The notes under the pieces: model-generated | What the model saw: the letters and a program-made list of their open reading frames with translations, nothing else | Database searches by the model: none | Told to the model about the DNA's origin: nothing | Shown: piece after piece, positions 1 to 8,483 of the stretch | How positions within the stretch are numbered: position 1 is the stretch's first letter | Layout of the letters: each line of letters starts with the position of its first letter | Assembly: GCA_036785325.1 (NCBI GenBank) | Contig: JAXIVH010000071.1 | Span: forward strand, 628,001-692,000 | Length of the DNA stretch: 64,000 nucleotides | Direction of reading: 5' to 3' | Source of the DNA: Urophycis tenuis | Taxonomy: Eukaryota > Chordata > Actinopteri > Gadiformes > Phycidae | Program-made: the position numbers and the translations under genes

Positions 1-194
1 TGACAAAAAACATTACACTCCAGACAGTGTGGATAATGGATAATGTAGACACAACTCAGTTAAAAAACATAGCACACAGAGCAGAAGGTACCATACATCG
101 TTCACAGGGGGTCGGGTGCCCGAGGGGTGCCTTTCCTTCGTCCAGGGCGGTCTCAGCGGGGACACTGGCTGAGACTTCACAAAAAAAAGAAGAC
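1..194. other. Flank without recognisable gene
   Basis: I see nothing here that I can assign. A 64-codon frame runs through it from position 27, but it has no domain-like pattern and continues into the dispersed repeat motif that follows, so I treat it as chance. The segment ends in an A-rich run (about 179-190). Confidence 0.4.
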
Positions 195-225
195 GAATTC
201 AATTCAATTTTATTTGTATAGAACA
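195..225. repeat. Teleost dispersed-repeat motif (AATTCAATTTTATTTGTATAG type)
   Basis: The sequence contains AATTCAATTCAATTTTATTT followed directly by GTATAGAACA. From general knowledge, close variants of this string (TTTATTTGTATAGCGC...) are abundant in teleost genomes as part of dispersed transposon-derived repeats. It is one of the two best clues to the host lineage. I cannot name the family without a repeat-library search. Confidence 0.45.
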
Positions 226-376
226 ATGAGCAGTAATAACAGTAATTGTAGCAATGATAACTGATGCCAATTAAGTCTATTAATTATCTGTCCTAGTTTT
301 TTAATGAACTCAGCTACTGTCATTCTCAATGGTAATACATATCCAGTGAGTGCCATGTGTAATTTCTAAGGTTTGA

Positions 377-499
377 TTGGTCAAACACATCGTTTTTGTT
401 CTTAAATCAGATAAAGTAATAATTGTAGGTGATTTTAATATCCATGTGGATGTTACAAATGACAGACTTAGTAACACATTTACCTCATTAAGACATTAA
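377..499 (+). pseudogene. LINE (L2/CR1-like) AP-endonuclease fragment
   Basis: The frame starting at 377 is open to a TAA at 497 and contains KSDKVIIVGDFNIHVD (residues 9-24 of the frame). GDFNIHVD is the conserved metal-binding/active-site segment of the apurinic-endonuclease domain of non-LTR retrotransposons, in which the Asp and Asn of GDFN belong to the catalytic core. The hydrophobic strand VIIV before it and NDRLSNTFTSL after it also fit that family. Only about 40 codons survive: a TGA lies in frame just upstream at 374, and the TAA comes a few codons after the motif. There is no reverse transcriptase in the window. It is a dead 5'-and-3' truncated remnant. The pattern resembles fish L2-type elements, but the exact clade is uncertain. 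Confidence 0.75.
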
Positions 500-517
500 A
501 CCTCATTAAACCTCAAC

Positions 518-550
518 AGCAAGACTGTCCACAATGTTGACAGTCTTGCT
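518..550. repeat. Perfect hairpin, 12-bp arms, 9-nt loop
   Basis: AGCAAGACTGTC (518-529) is the exact reverse complement of GACAGTCTTGCT (539-550), with loop CACAATGTT. It lies directly after the broken LINE fragment and a duplicated TTAAACCTCA motif. It could be a foldback rearrangement scar or a stem from an unrelated element. Confidence 0.6.
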
Positions 551-596
551 ATGTCTCAGTTCAGTTTGTTGTTCAAAACAAGTTTCTGTGTGTGTG

Positions 597-752
597 TCAG
601 TTGTCATGGGAACATACACTAACTGGAGATGGGGAGCACGGGGGTTGGGTCTCGATGGTCCTGGACCCGGTGGCTGGGGGGGACTCCTGCTCCTGGTTGA
701 GCTTCCTGCACCGCTGCTTCGCCGCCTGCACACGCTTCCCCTTCCTCGGCAT
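597..752 (-). CDS. Possible 51-residue basic ORF or first exon, unassigned
   Basis: On the minus strand an ATG at 752-750 opens a 51-codon frame that ends at a TGA (599-597). The N-terminus is strongly basic and amphipathic (MPRKGKRVQAAKQRCRKL), followed by a Pro/Ser/Glu-rich part. This composition looks more protein-like than the other frames here, and the region is GC-rich compared with its AT-rich surroundings. It may be the first exon of a larger gene or a remnant of a transposon-encoded protein. I do not recognise the family with confidence. No partner exon, splice donor or promoter is evident, so chance remains likely. Confidence 0.25.
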   Translation of the reverse strand: MPRKGKRVQAAKQRCRKLNQEQESPPATGSRTIETQPPCSPSPVSVCSHDN

Positions 753-778
753 CCTGCTGGAGACAACTCCCTAACAAA

Positions 779-820
779 ACCCTAACCCTAATTAAATCTA
801 ATCTAACCCTGACCTAACCT
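779..820 (-). repeat. Short degenerate telomere-like CCCTAA stretch
   Basis: AACCCTAACCCTAATT is followed by degenerate TCTAATCTAACCCTGACCTAACCT. The C-rich strand is on +, the opposite orientation to the TTAGGG blocks of satellite C at 27.6-63.7 kb. It is too short to be a telomere, and is best read as an interstitial scrap. Confidence 0.6.
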
Positions 821-829
821 GAAATACCT

Positions 830-1383
830 ACTTACCCCAAATCTAATTTAATCTAGTGTAAAGTAACCTACCGGTAATCTTATAATGTTAATGTGTTGAT
901 ATGTTATGTTATTGTGTTAATAAGTTGAGAAAGGTGTGTGTGATGGTTAGATGAAGATCCAGGAATCTCTGTGACGACGATGATCAATCTCCAAAAAGCT
1001 TTGTAAAGGTCTGACCGTGACCAAAGAGAATCTGCAATAAGAAACAAGCTAATTATGAACACATCTTGGACATATTTAATTTTCATGCTGTGCACCTAAC
1101 TTCAGCAAATGTGCTAGTAGTGACGTATAAACACGCACAATATTTCTTACAACAGCATTATTTTACAACACTAAGATCCATTTTTAAATCTGATATACTT
1201 GTCTGGCCAGTTATTAATTAATTAATTAATTGTGAAAGAACGTATCTAGAACGTGTCTAAAGTGTTAAAAAAAGAAAAGAAAAAATAAGCAATGAGTCAG
1301 TCTTCAAATACACCACACTGCATTAACAAAAACATTAAGCCATTAATGAACCAGTTTTATTTAAGACATTCCCTATTTGAAAG
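830..1383. other. AT-rich intergenic sequence, (TTAA)n at 1214-1231
   Basis: I see no coding pattern. A short (TTAA)n microsatellite lies at 1214-1231 and an A-rich run at about 1267-1286. The 63-codon minus-strand frame (904-1095) has no recognisable features. Confidence 0.5.
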
Positions 1384-1440
1384 CGCCATCTTTAATCACT
1401 GTTTTCCCGCGTACCGCCATCTTAAAATCACTGTTTCCTT
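1384..1440. promoter_or_regulatory. Duplicated 31-bp block with YY1-like and E2F-like motifs
   Basis: CGCCATCTT occurs at 1384-1392 and 1415-1423, each followed by [TA]AATCACTGTTT. The reverse complement AAGATGGCG matches the YY1 core. TTTTCCCGC at 1402-1410 matches the E2F consensus TTTSSCGC. These are consensus matches only; no start site or gene is visible nearby. Confidence 0.25.
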
Positions 1441-1502
1441 AAATAAGGTCTGACCGCTATCAAATCACATCGAAAATGATTTATCTGTGTAGAAATCATA
1501 TT

Positions 1503-2551
1503 TACGATTTCCTCTAGCAAGTACAACAACTTGAACCGATAATACAAGAAAACACAAAACCATTAATGAACCTAGTTTACTTTACCGCAAAATAGAACAC
1601 AAAGAAATGTAATTTGATTTGTGCCCGATGACGAGAGAGAGCGCGCTTTGGTAGAGAGACATGGAGTAACAACAGAGAGCGAGCGCCGACGTCGATAAAG
1701 CTGTTATTAATCAGAGAAATAGAGAAATAAAAAGTTATTTCCCAATTGTTTCACAGCGGTAGAGACCACGTCACTCAAGGTTATTAATTAAAATGACAGT
1801 TTTGGATTTAATTTTTTACAAAGGAAATATTTATTTACACGTCTTTATTATCAGACTGCTATTACATATTCATCTCGTGCATTTCCTATTCCCTATTGTG
1901 GCACGTTTTCCCGCCGTGTAAATGACTGCCCTTCAAGACAACAACTGTACATATTTGAATGTGTTTCAGATTGTTATAGCCAAAACACGACGAGTAACAA
2001 AGTCAAGCTCACTATTGTGTACAACTGATGTATATTACTTACCTCTGATGCGATCAAGGGGAAGAGCAGATGGGGGGGGGGCTTTTATATGTCCTGGCCA
2101 AACACCAACGTCAGGCGACTGAAAATGACCAATAGGACTCCTCTTGTATCCGCCGTCAAATCAAACGAGGGATATCTGTAGGGTCTGCCTGACAACAGCT
2201 CGAGAACATTCGCGCCAGTGAAAATGACCAATAGGACTCCTCTTGTATCCGCCATCAAATCAAACGAGGGGTATCTGTAGGGTCTGCCTGACAACAGCCC
2301 GAGAACATTCGCGCCAGTGAAAAGGACCAATAGAAGTCGTCTTGTATCACCGGAGGACGCGAAAACCCGCGAAAACGCGCAGGCCCGCACGATGTCGACA
2401 GACACGTTGAGGAAAAGAGCCATTTCTGCCTCGGCACTGGTCTCTCGGGCTTATTCTGACAAAACGGTAGCTCCTATCAAAAAAACAAAAAAATCCAAGA
2501 CCATCATCGCTGTAAGGACCTCCTGAGCGATTTGGTGTTTCTACAATGTTT
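1503..2551 (+). repeat. Satellite B, diverged edge unit B-1
   Basis: This stretch follows satellite B with many substitutions. ACGATTTCCTC.AGCAAGTACAACAACTTGAA is at 1505, the GATTTGTG.CCGATGACGAG lead at 1617, the GTAGAGAGACAT and GAGCGAGCGCC block at 1650, and GCACTGGTCTC then ATTCTGACAAAACGGTAGCTC near 2434-2473. It lacks both (GT)n tracts and the hairpin tail and carries an inserted 99-bp tandem repeat (2121-2345). It also has an E2F-like TTTTCCCGCC at 1906-1915. Its divergence relative to the units from 5261 onward is typical of the edge of a satellite array, where homogenisation fails. Confidence 0.7.
2121..2345 (+). repeat. 99-bp tandem repeat, 2.3 copies, CCAAT and E2F-like motifs
   Basis: GAAAATGACCAATAGGACTC recurs at 2121 and 2220, and a variant recurs at 2319: an exact 99-bp period. 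Each copy start carries GACCAAT (CCAAT at 2129, 2228 and 2327). Two copies are preceded at about 12 bp by ATTCGCGCC (2208-2216 and 2307-2315), an E2F-type match. Because 99 is a multiple of three, a minus-strand frame stays open across it (2085-2423); I regard that frame as a by-product. The layout resembles a repeated promoter or LTR enhancer cassette, but no transcript is evident. Confidence 0.75.
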
Positions 2552-3003
2552 TCATGCTGTGGCGAACTACGGCAAGCACAGCACAGATGAACCCAAGTTT
2601 TACAGATCGCTTTATTGGGACGCGATCACAAGCGGACTATACATTTCGTCATGAACATAGTGGTAGGGTATGACAAGATGCCATGCCACAGTGAGTTGAG
2701 CAATGGTGCTCATCCCAAAAACAACAGTCAACAAAGTGAAACAGTGAAATGCAAGGAACCCAACATGTCCTGAACATTCGCCTCCAAACCCTATCTAATA
2801 GCAATAACATATAATGACACAGAATACCAGAATGTCGCAATGCATTCTGGGAAACACTCCCCCAACACGTTACAATATCTACGATTTCCTCAAGCAAGTA
2901 AAACAACTTGAACTGATAATACAAGAAAACAAAAAGCATTAACCTAATTTACGCAAAATAGAAACAACATTTAATTTGATTTGTGTCCGATGACGAGAGG
3001 GAG

Positions 3004-3112
<109 letters not shown>

Positions 3113-3513
3113 TTTGGTAGAGAGACATAGAATAACAATAACAGACAGCGAGCGACGGTCCGGTGAATACTCGATTCTGATTGGCTGGAGGATGTAGGTT
3201 AAAAAGTGTTAATGTACACCTTGGAAAGACGTTCGGGTCAAATTGCCTGATGACAGTTAGATTATTGCGCTGGCTCAAACGCTAGATGGTAACCATGGCA
3301 ACGGAGACTCAACGGCATTTCACAGTTTATTTATGAACGACAAGACAGACAGATCTCACTGCCCATCACTGATCAACTGCTGCGGTCGGGACGCTATGGC
3401 CACGTTGCTTGGCAACGCCTGCATACGGGAGATACGATTTTAACTCTAAAACATATTAAAGAATTATTAATTGATTAATATTTCTTTCTTTCGTAAGTGA
3501 CCATGGTATAAGC

Positions 3514-3577
3514 GGGATAATGCCCTTCGAGGTGTCCATTAATTTATCTTAATTGACACCTCGTCGGGCATTATCCC
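3514..3577. mobile_element. Foldback / MITE-like inverted repeat
   Basis: GGGATAATGCCC (3514-3525) pairs with GGGCATTATCCC (3566-3577), and inside it CGAGGTGTC pairs with GACACCTCG. ATTAA/TTAAT then closes toward a small AT-rich centre. The arms together are about 24-28 bp with one 2-nt mismatch (TT against TC), so most of the 64 bp can fold on itself. It lies only in edge unit B0, which suggests a later insertion. No transposase is present, and the target-site duplication is unclear. Confidence 0.6.
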
Positions 3578-3597
3578 TCACGTATAGCCGGGCAGCG

Positions 3598-3602
<5 letters not shown>

Positions 3603-3660
<58 letters not shown>
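3603..3660. repeat. (GT)n tract, unit B0 tract 1
   Basis: 58 bp of uninterrupted TG, followed by TACAGGTGCTTCGCGCGATC. Confidence 0.97.
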
Positions 3661-3663
<3 letters not shown>

Positions 3664-4075
3664 AGGTGCTTCGCGCGATCGATACAGAGACCGCGTCACT
3701 CACTCAATGTTATTAATTAAAATGACAGTTTAGTTAGTGTTAGGTTTACTTTACATTAACATTTAATTTGATTTGTGTACGATGACGAGAGAGAGACGGA
3801 TAGAGAGAGAGCACTTTGGTAGAGAGACATAGAGTAATAACAGAGAGCGAGCGCCGCCGGTCTCGATAAAGCCGTTAATCAGAGAAATGAAACGTTATTT
3901 CCCGATTGTTTCACAGCGGTTACATTAAGCAGGTAGACACGCCCATGAACTGCACCTATCTGAATCACATTATCCAATGAAAAGTATTAGAGCTCTGTAC
4001 GTGAGCATAGTCAAAAAACCGCGTCTACCACCGGTTCTCGCAGCAGCAGCGGTGTGGCCATGCTGTGCCGGGCAG

Positions 4076-4078
<3 letters not shown>

Positions 4079-4169
<91 letters not shown>
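4079..4169. repeat. (GT)n tract, unit B0 tract 2
   Basis: 91 bp of uninterrupted TG, followed by ACAGGTGCTGCGCGCGATC. Frames reading VCVC (+) and HTHT (-) here are microsatellite artefacts. Confidence 0.97.
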
Positions 4170-4171
<2 letters not shown>

Positions 4172-5083
4172 AGGTGCTGCGCGCGATCGATACAGAGACC
4201 GCGGCACTCAACACAGCACTTGCTGCTTTTCAGCTGGGCCATCACCGTTACCATGCAAACACTATAGAACGATCCCGTAACAGAGCCATGTTCTGCCCCG
4301 GCGCTGGTGTCACATTTGGGCTTATTCTGACAAAACGGTAGCTCCTATCAGAAAAAAAGCAACACCATCATCGCCGTAAGGACTTCCCGAACGATTTGGT
4401 GTTTCTACAATGTTTCTAGAGTAAATATTTCGGAGACAATCGCAAGTTTAAAACAGAGGTCCATTCTGCTTTTCTCTGAAAATATTTGTATTGGAGTCAA
4501 TGAGGCGCAGACACAGACTGGCCGCACTTAGAGGCTGCTAATACGAATTCTGTAAATCTCTCCGATTTTTTGAGCACATTGTGAGAGACAGAACACGTAT
4601 GTCTACAAAGTTGGAAAAAATCACGTGTGTACATTGTAAACTGTGGCCAGGAGCAGCGTGGAGAGAGATTTTATTTTTATTTTTCTGGGTCTCTCTCCAC
4701 CTCTAGCTACACTCTAACCCTAATAAGGGCACGCAATACACACCCATTGTAATCTCATCATTTCTCCAAAAATGATCATGGTCATTGGACAGTGATTGAT
4801 CAAAAAGTATATGACCTATCAAAACATCGAAATATACATCACATACACAAGACTTGTGTCTACTGTTTAAAGTTGAAATTGAGTCTCTAGGTGAAAGTAT
4901 GCAGGAGCAGCAGACAGCAGTAGGCAGCACCAAAAGCCTTTATTTTTTTACCTCATCCCATTCATTGTCTATGGGAAAATATTCACAGTTTTTTGCAAAT
5001 AACGTCATGAAAAATTAATATTATTTTAAGAAATCGAATAGCACACCGATCCCGATGAAGACGCACATTTTGATATATCATTT

Positions 5084-5110
5084 GTCCTACAACTCTTCGA
5101 GTTGTAGGAC
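5084..5110. repeat. Conserved hairpin at the end of satellite B units
   Basis: GTCCTACAACTC and GAGTTGTAGGAC are perfect 12-bp arms around a TTC loop. The same hairpin recurs at 7338-7364, 9427-9453, 11700-11726, 13772-13798, 15801-15827 (one arm mismatch), 17971-17997, 20000-20026, 23601-23627 and 25761-25787. It marks the end of the long 3' block of each unit and is followed by TAG, then an AT/AAG-rich tail of variable length. It is missing only where unit B8 is deleted. Confidence 0.9.
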
Positions 5111-5149
5111 TAGTAGCGAATCAAAAAAGCGAGGAAGAGGAATAATAAT

Positions 5150-5258
5150 AAAAAGAAAAAATCCACAGTATAACAATAGTGCTCGGGGCTTTGCCCCGAG
5201 CACTGGCTCCACAGCTTTGCTGTAAGGCCAGTGCTCGGTGCGTTTGCCCCGTGCACTA
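5150..5258. repeat. Hairpin cassette, one copy (end of B0)
   Basis: The cassette starts with AAGAAAAAATCCACAG. It then contains a 27-nt hairpin (5178-5204; arms AGTGCTCGGGGC and GCCCCGAGCACT, loop TTT), a weaker ACAGC-TTT-GCTGT stem, and a GTGCTCGGTGCG...CCCCGTGCAC imperfect palindrome. The array entries that follow show this as a unit of 111-115 bp that changes copy number. Confidence 0.85.
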
Positions 5259-5496
5259 ACTAGAGTTCAAAAATTCCCTCGAGGGAAATTTTGATAGTGC
5301 ACGGGTGACGCTACCGGAGTGTGAACCTCTATCAGAGTCACAGCCGTTTGAGTAATGGTGCTGATCCCAAAAACAGCAGTCAACAAACTGAACGTCATGA
5401 AACAGTGAAACGTAAGGAACCCAACATGTCCTGAACATTCGCCTCCAAACCCTATCTAATAGCAATAACATGTAATGAAACATAATGCCAGAATGT

Positions 5497-5514
5497 CGCA
5501 ATGCATTCTGGGAG
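5497..5514 (-). promoter_or_regulatory. ZNF143/Staf-like site of satellite B
   Basis: On the minus strand, TCCCAGAATGCATTGCG with its preceding base fits the Staf/ZNF143 consensus YWCCCRNMATSCMYYRCR. The + strand form is CGCAATGCATTCTGGGA[GA]. It is present in every unit: 2836, 7641, 9967, 12076, 14092, 16329, 18274, 20473, 21903 and 24012 (starts). Staf sites normally activate snRNA and many Pol II promoters. Whether this one is used is unknown. Confidence 0.45.
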
Positions 5515-5683
5515 ACACTCCCCCAACACGTTACAAAACACGCTACTATCCACGATTTCCTCAGGCAAGTACAACAACATGAACTGATAATACAAGAAAA
5601 CACAAAAGCATTAACCTAATTTACACAAAATAGAAACAACATTTAATTTGATTTGTGTCCGATGGCGAGAGAGACGCTAGATG

Positions 5684-5697
5684 GTAACCATGGCAAC
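5684..5697 (+). promoter_or_regulatory. RFX X-box-like site of satellite B
   Basis: GTAACCATGGCAAC fits GTNRCCNNRGYAAC, the RFX-family X-box. Other copies start at 3289, 7828, 10154 (last base changed), 12264, 14279, 16528, 18461, 20660, 22090 and 24199. The site lies about 185 bp downstream of the ZNF143-like site in each unit. This is a consensus match only. Confidence 0.4.
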
Positions 5698-5771
5698 GGA
5701 GACTCGATATCTCACAGTTTATTTATCAACGACAAGACAGACAGATCTCACTGCCCATCTGCTGCGGTCGG

Positions 5772-5774
<3 letters not shown>

Positions 5775-5833
<59 letters not shown>

Positions 5834-5838
5834 TGTGT
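5775..5838. repeat. (GT)n tract, unit B1 tract 1
   Basis: 64 bp of GT with one interruption near the 3' end (TTTGTG). Confidence 0.97.
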
Positions 5839-6323
5839 ACAGATGCTTTGCGCGATCGATACAGAGATCGCGTCACGCAATGTTATTAATTAAAATGACA
5901 GTTTTGCAAGCACCCACACACGCAAGCACGCGCGATCTCTACAGAGACGTTGAGGTCAGGGTTAGTGTTAGGTTTACTTTACATTCACATTTAATTTGAT
6001 TTGTGTCCGATGACGAGAGAGAGACGGAGAGAGATAGAGCACTTTGGTAGAGAGACGTACAATAACAGAGAGCGAGCGCCGGTCTCGATAAAGCCGTTAA
6101 TCAGCGAAATTAATCGTTATTTCCCGATAGTTTCACAGCGGTTACATTCAGCAGGTAGACACGGCTGAACTGCACCGCCGTTAATCAGTGAAATTAATCG
6201 TTATTTCCCGATAGTTTCACAGTGGTTACATTCAGCAGGTAGACACGGCTGAACTGCACCTATCTGAATCGCATTATCCAATGAAAAGTATTAGCTCTGT
6301 GCGTGAGGAAGACATCGCGTCTG

Positions 6324-6325
<2 letters not shown>

Positions 6326-6383
<58 letters not shown>
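6326..6383. repeat. (GT)n tract, unit B1 tract 2
   Basis: 58 bp of uninterrupted TG, followed by CTGCGCGCGATCGATAC. Confidence 0.97.
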
Positions 6384-6386
<3 letters not shown>

Positions 6387-6483
6387 CGCGCGATCGATAC
6401 AGGTCACTCACCCACACGCACGCGAGGAAAACACAACACAGCACTTCCCGCTTTTCAGCTGGGCCAAACCATTAGAACACCAG

Positions 6484-6505
6484 CCCCCCCCCCCCCCCCC
6501 CCCCC
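6484..6505. repeat. Poly-C run (C22)
   Basis: An uninterrupted run of 22 C. The matching site in B2 has C21 (8574-8594), and the B8 counterpart at about 21358 has only a short C run. Its length is assembly-sensitive. Confidence 0.95.
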
Positions 6506-7925
6506 TGGAGTTTATGGTACGGACTACCAGTAACGAACCCATAACAAAGCCATGTTCTGCCTCGGCGCTGGTCTCACATTTGGGCTTATTCTGACAAAAC
6601 GGTAGCTCCTATCAGAAAAAAAGCAAGACCATCATCGCCGTAACGACTTCCCGAACGATTTGGTGTTTCTACAATGTTTCTAGAGTAAATATTTCGGAGA
6701 CAATCGCAAGTTTAAAACAGAGGTCCGTTCTGCTTTTCTCTGAAAATATTTGTATTGGAGTCAATGAGGCGCAGACACAGACTGGCCGCACTTAGAGGCT
6801 GCTAATTCGAATTCTGTAAATCGCTCCGATTTTTTGAGCACATTGTGAGAGACAGAACACGTATGTCTACAAAGTAGGAAAAAATTACGTGTGTACATTG
6901 TAAACTGTGGCCAGGAGCAGCGTGGAGAGAGATTTTTTTTTTAGTTTTCTGGGTCTCTCTCCACCTCTAGCTACACTCTAACCCTAATAAGGGCACGCAA
7001 TACACACCCATTGTAATCTCATCATTTCTCCAAAAATGATCATGGTCATTGGACAGTGATTGATCAAAAAGTATATGACCTTTCAAAACATGGAAATATA
7101 CATCAAATACACAAGACTTGTGTCTACTGTTTAAAGTTGAAATGGAGTCTCTAGGTGAAAGTATGCAGCAGCAGCAGACAGCACCAAAAGTCTTTATTTT
7201 TTTACCTCCTCCCATGCATTCTCTATGGGAAAATATTGACAGTTTTTTGCAAATAACGTCGTGAAAAATTAATATTATTTTAAGAAAAGTAATAGCACAC
7301 CGATCCCGATGAAGACGCACATTTTGATATATCATTTGTCCTACAACTCTTCGAGTTGTAGGACTAGTTTCGCATCAAAAAACGCGAGGAAGAGGAATAA
7401 TAACTAGAGTTCAAAAATTCCCTCGAGGGAAATTTTGATAGTGCACGGGTGACGTTACCGGAGTGTGAACCTCTATCAGAGTCAAAGCCGTCTGAGTAAT
7501 GGTGCTGATCCCAAAAACAGCAGTCAACAAACTGAACGTCATGAAACAGTGAAATGTAAGGAACCCAACATGTCCTGAACATTCGCCTCCAAACCCTATC
7601 TAATAGCAATAACATGTAATGAAACAGAATGCCAGAATGTCGCAATGCATTCTGGGAAACACTCCCCCAACACGTTACAAAACACGCTACTATCCACGAT
7701 TTCCTCAGGCAAGTACAACAACTTGAACTGATAATACAAGAAAACACAAAAGCATTAACCTAATTTACACAAAATAGAAACAACATTTAATTTGATTTGT
7801 GTCCGATGACGAGAGAGACGCTAGATGGTAACCATGGCAACGGAGACTCGATATCTCACAGTTTATTTATCAACGACAAGACAGACAGATCTCACTGCCC
7901 ATCACTGACCAACTGCTGCGGTCGG

Positions 7926-7928
<3 letters not shown>

Positions 7929-7993
<65 letters not shown>

Positions 7994-7998
7994 TGTGT
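7929..7998. repeat. (GT)n tract, unit B2 tract 1
   Basis: 70 bp, with the same 3' interruption as in B1. Confidence 0.97.
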
Positions 7999-8399
7999 AC
8001 AGATGCTTTGCGCGATCGATACAGAGATCGCGTCACGCAATGTTATTAATTAAAATGATAGTTTTGCAAGCACCCACACACGCAAGCACGCGCGATCTCT
8101 ACAGAGACGTTGAGGTCAGGGTTAGTGTTAGGTTTACTTTACATTCACATTTAATTTGATTTGTGTCCGATGACGAGAGAGAGACGGAGAGAGATAGAGC
8201 ACTTTGGTAGAGAGACGTACAATAACAGAGAGCGAGCGCCGGTCTCGATAAAGCCGTTAATCAGCGAAATGAATCGTTATTTCCCGATAGTTTCACAGTG
8301 GTTACATTCAGCAGGTAGACACGGCTGAACTGCACCTATCTGAATCGCATTATCCAATGAAAAGTATTAGCTCTGTGCGTGAGGAAGACATCGCGTCTG

Positions 8400-8401
<2 letters not shown>

Positions 8402-8477
<76 letters not shown>
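8402..8477. repeat. (GT)n tract, unit B2 tract 2
   Basis: 76 bp, running directly into CGCGCGATCGATAC. Confidence 0.97.

Positions 8478-8483
<6 letters not shown>

Larger units (their letters stand above)
5261..7404 (+). repeat. Satellite B unit B1
   Basis: A unit of 2144 bp. It has a TTCCCTCGAGGGAA palindrome at its start, ZNF143-like site 5497-5514, X-box 5684-5697, GT tracts 5775-5838 and 6326-6383, a C22 run (6484-6505) and hairpin 7338-7364. An 84-bp tandem duplication (GCCGTTAATCAG... at 6093 and 6177) is shared only with unit B8. No hairpin cassette follows. Confidence 0.92.

Noticed and set aside
506..766. 86- and 83-codon frames on both strands at 506-785
   Set aside because: They overlap the more plausible 51-codon frame, and their Arg/Pro/Gly-rich composition is typical of off-frame GC-rich DNA.
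2085..2423. 112-codon minus-strand frame
   Set aside because: It stays open only because the tandem repeat is 99 bp long, a multiple of three.
4025..4254. Long HTHT or VCVC frames across (GT)n tracts, here and in every satellite B unit
   Set aside because: Dinucleotide repeats are open in several frames on both strands. The frames vary with tract length and have no flanking domain.
5178..5204. GC-rich hairpin with T-rich flank as a bacterial rho-independent terminator
   Set aside because: There is no U-run directly after the stem, the host context is vertebrate, and no gene ends there.
5256..5603. A 115-codon minus-strand frame repeated in most satellite B units
   Set aside because: It is interrupted or shifted in B4 (extra A at about 12127) and B6 (lost C at about 16353), and its 3' end runs into the unit junction. 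Similarity among copies is explained by satellite homogenisation.
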